Assembly (NCBI GenBank): GCA_016722565.1
Contig: JADKIU010000002.1
Location: forward strand, 744,001 to 808,000
Direction of reading: 5' to 3'
Source: Bacteroidota bacterium
GTDB taxonomy: Bacteria; Bacteroidota; Bacteroidia; 2-12-FULL-35-15
DNA length: 64,000 bases
Shown here in pieces: positions 10,189 to 18,069 of the stretch. The notes beneath the pieces were generated by a model. It was given only the letters and a program-made list of their open reading frames with translations, was not told where the DNA came from and ran no database searches. A program made the position numbers and the translations under genes. How positions within the stretch are numbered: the first letter of the stretch is position 1; the number at the start of each line of letters is the position of its first letter.

Positions 10189-10219
10189 CGATTTATCCGC
10201 TTCAGGCGGATGATTATCG
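10189..10219 (-). promoter_or_regulatory. Stem-loop just upstream of the btuB start, candidate riboswitch expression platform
   Basis: On the minus strand, ATCCGC and GCGGAT pair across a 5-nt loop (10195-10211), and outer CGAT/ATCG pairs (10189-10192, 10216-10219) extend the stem across an internal loop. The structure ends about 7 bases before the ATG at 10180-10182. No poly-U tract follows, so it looks more like control of ribosome access than a terminator. The regulatory role is inferred from position. Confidence 0.45.
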
Positions 10220-10305
10220 ATAACAAACGGTAAAATTGTAAGGATAGAAAAATGTGAAATTATTCGTCTATTCTTCGCCTTTTCTCCGAAAGCTACAAAT
10301 GTTAT

Positions 10306-10488
10306 TTACTTTTTGGCAGGTCTCCTGACTCACTCTTTGTGCACCTTCCCATTCGCTTCATCGAACAGTGGTTTGTAGAACACGTTTTCCTTTCGGAAAG
10401 AGCTTACAGTTGCGGGAACAGTCCTTGATTTTAACAAGGTTCCCTTTTAATCCCCCGAATGCTCGAGGGAACCAAAAGTGATGCAAAT
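10306..10488 (-). promoter_or_regulatory. Cobalamin (B12) riboswitch
   Basis: The conserved parts of a cobalamin riboswitch are visible on the minus strand. In order they are: the 5' GGTTCCC-type element near 10465-10475, GGGAACC near 10437-10444, the core ACTGTTCCCGCAACTGTAAG near 10402-10422, CCACTGTTCGATGAAGCGAA with GGGAAGG near 10345-10372, and the 3' B12 box AGTCAGGAGACCTGCC at 10315-10330. It lies upstream of the btuB-like operon in the same orientation. It senses adenosylcobalamin or a related cobalamin and reduces expression of B12 uptake genes; which cobalamin this one prefers cannot be told by eye. Confidence 0.95.
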
Positions 10489-10660
10489 GTAAAAAATAAT
10501 TGGTACGAATAACGAATAAAACGAAAATAACAAATGGGTATTGGAAAAAAAAATTCATTCAATGATTAATTCAAAACCAACATTGTACAGTACATCTTTT
10601 TTGATAATGATAAAAACGAACAACAGAAATGCTAAATAAAAAATACCTTTGCTTTAAATT

Positions 10661-11194
10661 ATGGAACATCACTTTATATACATCGCTTACAATAAACCTG
10701 CAGGAATTGTTTGTACCACTGAAAAAATAGAAGGCAATATCATTGATGCCATCAAGCACAAAGAAAATATTCTTCCTGTTGGTCGATTGGACAAAGACTC
10801 GGAAGGGTTAATATTGTTGACAAACAACGGAGCGATTATCAATAAAATAATCCATCCGGATTTTGAACATGAAAAAGAATATGTGGTAACGTTAAACATG
10901 CCATTGCGAAATCAGTTTTTAAAAGACATGGCTTCAGGAGTAACTATTGGAGAAGAAAAAACAAAGCCTTGCAAAATTAAAGCTGAACCAAACACAAAAA
11001 GAGTTTTTAGAATTGTATTAAAACAAGGCTTAAATCGACAAATCAGAAGAATGTGTAATGTATTCGACTACCAAGTAATAAAGTTGCAGAGAGTGCGGAT
11101 AATGAATATAAAATTAGGAAAATTAAAAGTGGGTGAATGGCGTGAGTTGACAGAAGATGAAGTGAATGATTTATTTTTACAATTACATCCATAA
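10661..11194 (+). CDS. rluF: 23S rRNA pseudouridine synthase, RluF-type, without S4 domain
   Basis: A 177-residue RsuA/RluB/E/F-family pseudouridine synthase. The catalytic Asp44 is in GRLDKDSEGL, followed by HEKEYVVTL and the GLNRQIRRMC motif. The closest match in memory is RluF, which modifies U2604 of 23S rRNA: the KDSEGLI...NKI and RIMNIKLGKLKVGEWRELT segments are RluF-like. E. coli RluF carries an N-terminal S4 RNA-binding domain that is absent here, as in RluE. The ATG directly precedes the family's YIAYNKPAG start, so the protein is not obviously truncated. A strong terminator follows. Confidence 0.87.
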   Translation: MEHHFIYIAYNKPAGIVCTTEKIEGNIIDAIKHKENILPVGRLDKDSEGLILLTNNGAIINKIIHPDFEHEKEYVVTLNMPLRNQFLKDMASGVTIGEEKTKPCKIKAEPNTKRVFRIVLKQGLNRQIRRMCNVFDYQVIKLQRVRIMNIKLGKLKVGEWRELTEDEVNDLFLQLHP

Positions 11195-11201
11195 GTTTAT
11201 A

Positions 11202-11244
11202 AAAACAAAAACCCCTCTGAGAAAACTCAGAGGGGTTTTTGTTT
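11202..11244. terminator. Bidirectional rho-independent terminator
   Basis: A long perfect stem, with ACCCCTCTGAG at 11211-11221 pairing across an AAAA loop to the arm at 11226-11236, is flanked by A-rich sequence on the left and T-rich on the right. It can end transcription of rluF from the left and of the outer-membrane protein gene from the right. Confidence 0.93.
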
Positions 11245-11261
11245 AATTTATTTTCAACTTA

Positions 11262-12197
11262 CTAGAAGTGGAAAGTAACTTTTAATGAAGCGTTACCAGT
11301 GTTTGAACCTTTGAAACCAAAAATGTTACCTTGGTTTAAGTCAGTATCAAAACCAAATTTAGAAGATCCAGAAGTTTCTGTTTCTACTTCACCTGTTGTA
11401 GGAGTTCCAGTTCCACCAGTAGTTTCAACTACTGATTTTCCTTTTCCTGTCATTTGGTAACCAATTCCCCAACCGTATTCAGCACCGATTGCAATTTTTG
11501 GGAAAATAAAATACTCAGCTCCGATGAAACCACGAACACCTAAACCGAAAGTCATTCCAGATTTAGTTGAAAGTTCACGAGAACCATCAGCAATAGCAGG
11601 GCCACTTAAAGCACCAGTTGTAGTATTCCATTGTGAAGAAGTTGGAGTTGCAGTTTGTCCAGCAGCTGTTGGATTTCCTGTCATTGTATTTCCGTACTCA
11701 TATTTGTTAGATGAGCTAGAAATCCAAATCATCGCATCAGCACCATAGTACCCTTGCAAACGAGTTTTTCCTCTTCTCATTTCTTTACCAACACCAATTC
11801 CGATGTTTGTGTTTCTCATTTTAAACTTATCTTCTACCATTGGAGCAGTAGCAGGGAAAACTGGTGCAGTTGTATTTGCATCATCGTTAACCATGTTTTT
11901 GTAAGTTTGGTTAGTGAAACCTAAACGTACTAATACTCTGTATGCATTTTTATCATCGATGAATTTTTTTCCGATGATAGTTTGGTTACCATTTAACCAA
12001 TTTACTCCTGGAGCAGCATTCGCTGTGTTTCCGTTGAATGCATTTCCTACAAATGTAAAGATAGGAGCTGCATCTAAAGAGATAGCCCAATCTTCTGCCT
12101 CAGGCAACATTGGTTCACCTTTTTTTGATGTTAAGTCTTGCGCAAAAGCACCTGTTACGCCAAGTGCTAAAGCAACCACTAGTACTGATTTTTTCAT
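11262..12197 (-). CDS. Outer-membrane beta-barrel protein, unknown function
   Basis: A 311-residue protein with a clear signal peptide (MKKSVLVVALALGVTGAFAQ). The rest alternates as amphipathic strands with Gly- and Thr-rich loops and ends in SLKVTFHF; the terminal Phe is typical of barrels inserted by the BAM complex. I do not recognise a specific family. The gene has a good promoter upstream (TTG, 19 nt, TACCTTTG), a leader of about 50 nt and a strong terminator right after it, so it looks like a well-expressed single-gene unit, as for a major outer-membrane protein. Abundance is inferred from these signals only. Confidence 0.8.
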   Translation of the reverse strand: MKKSVLVVALALGVTGAFAQDLTSKKGEPMLPEAEDWAISLDAAPIFTFVGNAFNGNTANAAPGVNWLNGNQTIIGKKFIDDKNAYRVLVRLGFTNQTYKNMVNDDANTTAPVFPATAPMVEDKFKMRNTNIGIGVGKEMRRGKTRLQGYYGADAMIWISSSSNKYEYGNTMTGNPTAAGQTATPTSSQWNTTTGALSGPAIADGSRELSTKSGMTFGLGVRGFIGAEYFIFPKIAIGAEYGWGIGYQMTGKGKSVVETTGGTGTPTTGEVETETSGSSKFGFDTDLNQGNIFGFKGSNTGNASLKVTFHF

Positions 12198-12255
12198 AGT
12201 TTTTGTTGTTTAGTTAAATTAAATTAGTTGATTTCAATTTTAAAATTCAGTGATA

Positions 12256-12285
12256 CAAAGGTAAACATTATTTTTAATTCAACAA
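12256..12285 (-). promoter_or_regulatory. Bacteroidota-type promoter of the outer-membrane protein gene
   Basis: On the minus strand TTG (12283-12285) and TACCTTTG (12256-12263) are separated by 19 nt, matching the -33 TTTG/-7 TAnnTTTG pattern. The start codon lies about 58 bp downstream. Confidence 0.7.
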
Positions 12286-12330
12286 CTTATTAACAATATC
12301 TTTGTTTTAAACACCAAATTGTTAATAAAC

Positions 12331-12981
12331 CTAATCCCCCCATTCTTTATCTTCCAGTAATGGAACGAACTTAAACTCGCCATATTCAACCTTTTCAAAG
12401 GTTTTCGGACCCGTTTTTTTAATAAAAGTCATAATCTGCACCTTATCCCCCAAAGGAATAACCATAATCCCTCCTACCTTTAATTGATCCAACAGGGCAT
12501 CCGGAATAATTGGCGCCCCGGCCGTAATGATAATCTTATCAAATGGGGCAAATATTGGCAATCCTTTATACCCATCTCCATAAAAGAACTTGGGATTATA
12601 ACCAATAGTCGGCAAAAATGTTTTGGTGGTATCAAAAAGTGCTTTCTGACGCTCTATCGTATACACTTTTACTCCCATTTCCATCAAAACGCTGGTTTGA
12701 TAGCCGGAGCCTGTTCCAATTTCCAACACCTTCTCCCCTTTCTTTAAATCCAACAACTCGGTTTGAAACGCTACAGTATGCGGGCGAGATATGGTTTGCC
12801 CGGAGCCTATCGGAAATGCAATGTCTTCATAAACACGTTCAATAAAAGAACTGTTTAAGAATAAATGTCGCGGAACAGCTTCAATTGCCTTTAACACCTC
12901 CGCATCTTCAATTCCTTTTTCTTTTAGAAGACTCGCCAACTGTCTTCTTAGTCCCTTATGCCTATATGTATCGTTTGTCAT
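12331..12981 (-). CDS. pcm: Protein-L-isoaspartate O-methyltransferase
   Basis: Repairs damaged proteins by methylating L-isoaspartyl residues with S-adenosylmethionine, in the cytoplasm. The 216-residue protein has the family motif GSGQTISRPHTVAFQTELL and the SAM-binding block VLEIGTGSGYQTSVL, with the usual length. The ATG at 12981 starts MTNDTYRHKGLRRQL, the usual N-terminal helix. It is divergent from the oxidoreductase gene; the 106-bp gap between them carries a -7 motif for the latter. Confidence 0.95.
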   Translation of the reverse strand: MTNDTYRHKGLRRQLASLLKEKGIEDAEVLKAIEAVPRHLFLNSSFIERVYEDIAFPIGSGQTISRPHTVAFQTELLDLKKGEKVLEIGTGSGYQTSVLMEMGVKVYTIERQKALFDTTKTFLPTIGYNPKFFYGDGYKGLPIFAPFDKIIITAGAPIIPDALLDQLKVGGIMVIPLGDKVQIMTFIKKTGPKTFEKVEYGEFKFVPLLEDKEWGD

Positions 12982-13061
12982 AATTATATCTAGGGCACGA
13001 AATTAACAATAGTCTACTTATAATTAAGAGTAATTTTTCAAGATGCAATTGTGGAAAAAAG

Positions 13062-13069
13062 TATTTTTG
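13062..13069 (+). promoter_or_regulatory. Candidate -7 element for the Gfo/Idh/MocA operon
   Basis: TATTTTTG matches TAnnTTTG and lies 18 bp before the ATG at 13088. A matching -33 element is not clear. Confidence 0.4.
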
Positions 13070-13087
13070 CCGTAAATCAAGGCATAA

Positions 13088-14095
13088 ATGATAAAAATAG
13101 GCGTTTTAGGAGCGGGTCACCTCGGCAAAATACATATCCGATTATTAAAAGAAATAAACAGATTTGAACTGATTGGCTTTTATGATGCCAATCCTGAAGC
13201 AGCAAAAGAGGTCGAAAAAGAATTTGGAGTCAAAGCATTTCCTTCCATTGAAAGCTTGGTGGAACAGGTGGATGCACTCGATATTGTTACTCCTACCATT
13301 ACCCATTACGATTGTGCTTCTAAAGCCATCAAAAACTCAAAACATATTTTTATAGAAAAGCCGGTAACCAACACCATTGAAGAGGCTAAGAGTTTAAAAG
13401 GATTAGCCAAAGAAGCGAATGTTCATGTTCAAGTAGGACATGTGGAGCGTTTCAACCCAGCCTTTATTGCAGCACGTGATTTTTGCTCCAACCCAATGTT
13501 TATTGAAACACATCGGTTGGCACAATTTAATCCGCGAGGAACGGATGTTTCGGTAGTACTCGATTTGATGATTCACGACATTGATATTATTTTAAGTGTT
13601 GTAAAATCCAATATCAAACGTATCAGCGCAAGCGGTGTAGCGGTAGTGAGTGAAAGTCCGGATATCGCCAATGCACGCATCGAATTTGACAATGGATGTG
13701 TTGCGAACCTTACCTCTAGCCGCATTTCATTGAAAAATATGCGCAAATCCCGCTTCTTTCAAAAAGATGCCTATATTTCAGTCGATTTTCTAGACAAAAA
13801 AGTAGATATTATTCGATTAAATGATGTAGAAGGTGAAGTTGATCCCTTGGCAGTAACCATCGATTTGGGCAAAGGCAAAGGATCCAAACAAATTCACTTC
13901 GAAAATCCAACTATTTTGCCAACCAACGCAATAAAAATGGAATTGGAAGCGTTTGCTGATTCAATAATCAGCAACACTACTCCGCTGGTGAGTATTGATG
14001 ATGGTTATAAAGCCTTAGATGTTGCTTATAAAATCATCGAAAAAATGAAGTTAACAGCTAATTTTGTTGACGGACAGGGAGTACAAAATAATTAA
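13088..14095 (+). CDS. Gfo/Idh/MocA-family oxidoreductase
   Basis: A 335-residue NAD(P)-dependent dehydrogenase acting on a sugar, nucleotide sugar or similar substrate. The Rossmann motif GVLGAGHLGKIH starts at residue 5 and the family's EKP motif is in IFIEKPVTNT. The catalytic-domain segment VQVGHVERFNPAF is also characteristic. It starts a group with a lipoprotein (3-bp gap) and a sugar transferase (27 bp further on), which suggests a role in surface polysaccharide or glycolipid synthesis. The exact substrate cannot be read from the sequence; UDP-N-acetylhexosamine dehydrogenases belong to this family. Confidence 0.85.
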   Translation: MIKIGVLGAGHLGKIHIRLLKEINRFELIGFYDANPEAAKEVEKEFGVKAFPSIESLVEQVDALDIVTPTITHYDCASKAIKNSKHIFIEKPVTNTIEEAKSLKGLAKEANVHVQVGHVERFNPAFIAARDFCSNPMFIETHRLAQFNPRGTDVSVVLDLMIHDIDIILSVVKSNIKRISASGVAVVSESPDIANARIEFDNGCVANLTSSRISLKNMRKSRFFQKDAYISVDFLDKKVDIIRLNDVEGEVDPLAVTIDLGKGKGSKQIHFENPTILPTNAIKMELEAFADSIISNTTPLVSIDDGYKALDVAYKIIEKMKLTANFVDGQGVQNN

Positions 14096-14098
14096 CGT

Positions 14099-14959
14099 AT
14101 GAAATTACCTTACAAAGTTTCTTTTCCTATTTGCATTTCTGCGCTTTTGCTAATCAGCTCCTGCGAGCTATACAATCCATCAGAGCCGGTACCCGCATAT
14201 ATTCATATCGAGAGATTTACCCTAACTACCGATGAGTTTACCCAAGGCAGTAATTCGCATAAAATAACCGATGCTTGGGTGTATGTGGATGATCAACCCA
14301 TCGGCTGTTTTGAACTTCCTGCGACCTTCCCGGTAATCTCCGAAGGGGTTCACAAAGTAAAGGTGATTCCGGGTATAAAAGTAAATGGTATTTCTGCCAG
14401 CAGAGCACAATATCCATTTTATAATAGATTCGAACAAGATGTTGATTTTAAAGTTGGTACAACAATCAATTTAAGCCCTACTACAACTTATAATGCATCC
14501 ACTGATTTTGCATTTATAGAAGAATTTGAAGCAGGGGTCACTATTTCTGCATCCTCCAATTCGGATACGAATATGTACGATATTTCAGATGCTAATGTTT
14601 TTGAAGGGGCAAAATCCGGAATCGGCTATATTGACAACACCCGAACCTTTTTCGAATGTGTTACCAACAGCCCTTATGTATTGCCACACGGAAGCTCTCC
14701 TGTATTTTTAGAGTTCAATTACAAATCTAATTTCCAATTCACCGTAAGTGTTATTGCCATCGGAAGTGCTGGCCAAGCCATCTACCCGGTTCTTCATATT
14801 AATCCTACAACGGATTGGAATAAAATTTATGTTCATTTAACCCCTGTTGTCAGCGGTACCTATACCGCAGATAATTATAAAATTGTGTGGGGAATGGTGA
14901 ACAATGTCGGACTCGATAGCGCTGCAGTAGTGCTTGATAACATAAAACTGATTTATTAG
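14099..14959 (+). CDS. Hypothetical lipoprotein
   Basis: A 286-residue predicted lipoprotein. The signal sequence ends in a lipobox LLISSC with Cys22 as the lipidation site. The mature part is beta-rich; no catalytic motif is visible, and I do not recognise the family. It starts 3 bp after the oxidoreductase gene and is followed 26 bp later by the sugar transferase, so the three are probably co-transcribed. The function is unknown. Confidence 0.75.
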   Translation: MKLPYKVSFPICISALLLISSCELYNPSEPVPAYIHIERFTLTTDEFTQGSNSHKITDAWVYVDDQPIGCFELPATFPVISEGVHKVKVIPGIKVNGISASRAQYPFYNRFEQDVDFKVGTTINLSPTTTYNASTDFAFIEEFEAGVTISASSNSDTNMYDISDANVFEGAKSGIGYIDNTRTFFECVTNSPYVLPHGSSPVFLEFNYKSNFQFTVSVIAIGSAGQAIYPVLHINPTTDWNKIYVHLTPVVSGTYTADNYKIVWGMVNNVGLDSAAVVLDNIKLIY

Positions 14960-14985
14960 CAGAACGATTGTAAAGAGGACGTTTT

Positions 14986-16407
14986 ATGAATAAAAAGCTA
15001 CAAGTACTTAAATACCTTATTGCCGATATCTCAGCAGCCATGCTCGCATGGGCGCTGTTCTTTACATTCCGGAAAATTTACATTGAAACAGCCAAATTCG
15101 GCAAACCGGTTCCGCTCATTTACGATGAACAATATTATTGGGGACTCCTTTTCATTCCAGCTTTTTGGGTACTAATGTACTACCTTACAGGCACCTACAA
15201 AGAGATTTATCGCAAGTCGCGCTTAAAAGAAATCGGACAAACCTTTCTATTATCCATTATCGGGGTTTTAATCATCTTTTTTGCCCTACTATTGGATGAT
15301 GCTATCGTTTCTTATAAAAACTATTATCAAAGCATTATCACACTCTTCCTACTTCATTTTGGCTTTACCGCCTTTTTTAGAGTTATTCTGTCCAGCATCA
15401 CCAACTATCGAATCCATCACCGTATTATTGGCTTTAATACCTTGTTGGTTGGTAGCAACGAAAATGCACTGAAGCTTTTCAATGAAATGCAAAGCCAGTC
15501 CAAATCCTCCGGCTATAAATTTATTGGATTTGTGCATATTGATAACAAAAACGGCTTCTCGCAAGAGCTAAAAAAGACTTTACCTCACCTAGGCGAACTA
15601 TCTGATTTAAAAAGAATTATAACCGACCACAAGATTGAAGAAGTGATTATCGCCATTGAATCTTTCGAACATGATAACATCGGTAAAATTATGAATGAAT
15701 TGGATTATCAGGGACTCATCATAAAAGTGATTCCGGACATGTATGATATCCTTTCCGGTTCTGTAAAAATGACCTCCATTTTCGGAGCTCCCTTGATTGA
15801 AATTTCCCGTGAGATTATGCCAACCTGGGAGCAATCCTTAAAACGGATTATGGACATCACCATTTCATTGATTGTATTAACACTTTTCAGCTGGGTATAC
15901 ATTATTGTTGCCATTGCAGTGAAACTCTCATCTAAGGGTCCTATTTTTTATAGTCATGAGCGCATCGGATGGCATGGCAAACCCTTCCTTATTCACAAGT
16001 TCCGTTCCATGTATACGGATGCCGAAAAAGCAGGTCCGGCATTATCTAGTAAACTAGATCCACGGATAACTCCACTTGGCCGTTTTCTTCGAAAAGTACG
16101 TTTAGACGAAATCCCTCAGTTCTACAATGTTTTAATTGGCGAAATGAGTATTGTCGGGCCTCGCCCGGAACGCCAATTCTTTATCGACCAAATTGTTCAA
16201 AAAGCACCTCATTATAAGCATCTGCATAAAGTGCGTCCGGGAATTACTTCATGGGGACAAGTGAAGTACGGTTATGCCGAAAACGTGGATGAAATGGTGC
16301 AACGCTTAAAATACGACATCATCTACATCGAAAACATGTCGCTGGCCGTGGATTTAAAAATTCTAATCTATACAGCGCTAATCGTAATTCAAGGACGCGG
16401 GAAGTAA
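14986..16407 (+). CDS. Exopolysaccharide polyprenyl glycosylphosphotransferase (WbaP/WcaJ-type sugar transferase)
   Basis: A membrane enzyme that transfers a sugar-1-phosphate from a nucleotide sugar to undecaprenyl phosphate, the first step in building a surface polysaccharide. The 473-residue protein has about four N-terminal transmembrane helices, a central CoA-binding-like domain, a fifth helix near residues 290-315 and the catalytic bac_transf domain with YSHERIGWHGKPF, KFRSMYTDAE, LRKVRLDEIPQFYNVLIGEM and SIVGPRPER. The transferred sugar is unknown. It follows the oxidoreductase-lipoprotein pair on the same strand, but no glycosyltransferase cluster surrounds it. Confidence 0.93.
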   Translation: MNKKLQVLKYLIADISAAMLAWALFFTFRKIYIETAKFGKPVPLIYDEQYYWGLLFIPAFWVLMYYLTGTYKEIYRKSRLKEIGQTFLLSIIGVLIIFFALLLDDAIVSYKNYYQSIITLFLLHFGFTAFFRVILSSITNYRIHHRIIGFNTLLVGSNENALKLFNEMQSQSKSSGYKFIGFVHIDNKNGFSQELKKTLPHLGELSDLKRIITDHKIEEVIIAIESFEHDNIGKIMNELDYQGLIIKVIPDMYDILSGSVKMTSIFGAPLIEISREIMPTWEQSLKRIMDITISLIVLTLFSWVYIIVAIAVKLSSKGPIFYSHERIGWHGKPFLIHKFRSMYTDAEKAGPALSSKLDPRITPLGRFLRKVRLDEIPQFYNVLIGEMSIVGPRPERQFFIDQIVQKAPHYKHLHKVRPGITSWGQVKYGYAENVDEMVQRLKYDIIYIENMSLAVDLKILIYTALIVIQGRGK

Positions 16408-16434
16408 TCAACTCCACCGAAATACGAATCTTTA

Positions 16435-16503
16435 CGAAAAATACGAATTACTAAAGGTGAATAATTACTAAATTCGCGATGAATTCGCATTTCGTATTTT
16501 TCG
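16435..16503. repeat. Inverted repeat downstream of the sugar transferase gene
   Basis: CGAAAAATACGAA (16435-16447) and its exact reverse complement (16491-16503) are separated by 43 bp. Similar partial copies (AAATACGAATC, AATTCGAAAATCG) flank it. It could be a degenerate transcription terminator or a repeat element; no poly-T tract directly follows. Confidence 0.6.
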
Positions 16504-16550
16504 TTTTTAAAATTCGAAAATCGTTGAAGTAATAATTAAAATTAGAAGCT

Positions 16551-17453
16551 ATGAAGAACATCGCAGTAATCGGATCAGGAACAATGGGCAACGGGATTGC
16601 TCATACATTTGCACAATTTGGCTACAATGTAGCGTTGATTGATATTTCACAACCGGCATTGGACAAAGCAATGGCTACCATCGCTAAAAACTTAGACCGA
16701 ATTGTTGCGAAAGGAACTATCACGGAAACAGACAAAGCCAACACCTTAAAGAACATTACCACCTTCACCGTTATGGCGGATGGTGTAAAAAGTGCTGATT
16801 TGGTTGTAGAAGCTGCTACCGAGAATGTAGAAATCAAATTAAATATTTTCCGTGAGTTGGATAAAATTTGTCCATCGAATACGATTTTAGCAAGTAATAC
16901 CTCTTCTATCTCCATCACCAAGATTGGAGCTGTAACAAAACGTGCTGATAAAGTAATTGGGATGCATTTTATGAACCCCGTTCCGGTGATGAAATTGGTG
17001 GAGGTGATTCGTGGCTACTCTACTTCCGATGCTGTGACTTCACTCATCATGGAAACATCTAAAAAATTAAACAAAATACCTACCGAGGTAAACGATTATC
17101 CCGGCTTTGTAGCCAATAAAATATTAATGCCAATGATTAATGAAGCGATTATTACACTTCATGAAGGAACAGCTGGCGTTGAAGAAATTGACACCGTTAT
17201 GAAATTAGGAATGGCTCATCCAATGGGGCCTTTGCAATTAGCTGATTTTATCGGATTGGATGTTTGTTTGTCTATCCTTAAAGTATTGCAAGATGGATAT
17301 GGTAATCCGAAATATGCTCCTTGTCCGCTATTAGTAAACATGGTAACAGCAGGACATTTAGGAGTGAAATCCGGACAAGGTTTTTATTCTTGGGGACACG
17401 GCACCAAAGATTTGATTGTGGCTGATGGATTTAAGAAAAAAGAAATGGCTTAA
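16551..17453 (+). CDS. hbd: 3-hydroxybutyryl-CoA / 3-hydroxyacyl-CoA dehydrogenase
   Basis: Interconverts 3-hydroxyacyl-CoA and 3-oxoacyl-CoA with NAD(P) in fatty-acid oxidation or butyrate-type metabolism. The 300-residue protein has the Rossmann motif IGSGTMGNGIAHTFAQ at the N-terminus, the catalytic region GMHFMNPVPVMKLVEVIRG and the C-terminal domain PGFVANKILMPMINEAI. The length fits the short single-function enzyme rather than the FadB-type fusion. It is a single gene with no beta-oxidation neighbours, so the pathway is uncertain. Confidence 0.93.
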   Translation: MKNIAVIGSGTMGNGIAHTFAQFGYNVALIDISQPALDKAMATIAKNLDRIVAKGTITETDKANTLKNITTFTVMADGVKSADLVVEAATENVEIKLNIFRELDKICPSNTILASNTSSISITKIGAVTKRADKVIGMHFMNPVPVMKLVEVIRGYSTSDAVTSLIMETSKKLNKIPTEVNDYPGFVANKILMPMINEAIITLHEGTAGVEEIDTVMKLGMAHPMGPLQLADFIGLDVCLSILKVLQDGYGNPKYAPCPLLVNMVTAGHLGVKSGQGFYSWGHGTKDLIVADGFKKKEMA

Positions 17454-17471
17454 GGGATTTTGATTGCGAAG

Positions 17472-17561
17472 CGTCATTGCGAGGAACGAAGCAATCTTGT
17501 CATATAGTTATTCGATTCAAAGTTTATTTCGAGAGAGATTGCTTCGTTCCTCGCAATGACG
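17472..17561. repeat. Pair of 26-bp inverted repeats (REP-like)
   Basis: The arm 17472-17497 begins CGTCATTGCGAGG and ends AAGCAATCT. Its exact reverse complement lies at 17536-17561, separated by 38 bp. Each arm has short inner symmetry (ATTGC/GCAAT). Longer variants with the same ends occur at 61307-61351 and 61397-61441. Similar repeats are widespread in bacterial genomes. It sits between convergent genes and could also act as a terminator. Confidence 0.85.
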
Positions 17562-17582
17562 TAACAAACCTAAATTTAAAAT

Positions 17583-17927
17583 CTACCTTACTAACTGTAT
17601 AAACCCTTTTTTATCAATCGTTTTATTGATAAACTCGGAATAGTGAAATACGTAATAATAAACTCCTTCGGCACAATCGTTCCCTTTCAAATCTTTTCCA
17701 TCCCATTTTGTTATATTGAAACTGGATTGAAACACCTTGGTTCCCCAACGATTATAGATGTCTACAATTTCCTCTACCAAATTTAAATTCGAGAGGTCAA
17801 TGTAATCGTTTTGGTTGTCGCTGTTGGGAGAAAAGATGTTGGGAATGGTTGTATGATTCTGACTAATGGATTTCATTGTCAGAAAAATAAAGAAAGAGAC
17901 AAGCGATATGTAAATATTTTTTTTCAA
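17583..17927 (-). CDS. Minimal T9SS type B (CHU_C) sorting-domain protein
   Basis: A 114-residue protein made of a signal peptide (MKKNIYISLVSFFIFL, cleaved near SISQ) and one C-terminal gliding-motility-type domain: IPNIFSPNSDNQNDYIDL, VDIYNRWGTKVFQSS, WDGKDLKGNDCAEGVYYYV and a terminal KGFIQLVR. There is no cargo domain in front. It is complete by start, stop and conserved ends, so it is either a genuinely minimal exported protein or the remnant of a larger one that lost its middle. No PorP/SprF partner is adjacent. Confidence 0.8.
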   Translation of the reverse strand: MKKNIYISLVSFFIFLTMKSISQNHTTIPNIFSPNSDNQNDYIDLSNLNLVEEIVDIYNRWGTKVFQSSFNITKWDGKDLKGNDCAEGVYYYVFHYSEFINKTIDKKGFIQLVR

Positions 17928-18040
17928 TTACTTATTTATACTCGTCATGCCTAATTTTAGTTCGCATAAAAAAACCTCTGATTTTCATAAGAGGTCGTTC
18001 TCAAAAAATAAAATCCGTGAAAATCCGATTTTTCCGTGTC

Positions 18041-18058
18041 TCCCGATAGCTATCGGGA
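18041..18058. repeat. Perfect 18-bp palindrome
   Basis: TCCCGATAGCTATCGGGA reads the same on both strands. It lies between two minus-strand genes, 12 bp beyond the stop of the DUF4294 gene. Short palindromes of this type recur in many Bacteroidota genomes; a role as a terminator or repeat is possible. Confidence 0.7.
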
Positions 18059-18069
18059 TGCGTTCCATC

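Noticed and set aside
10358..10558. Minus-strand open frame of 66 codons over the riboswitch
   Set aside because: It runs through the conserved cobalamin aptamer; base conservation there is explained by RNA structure, and the peptide has no family features.
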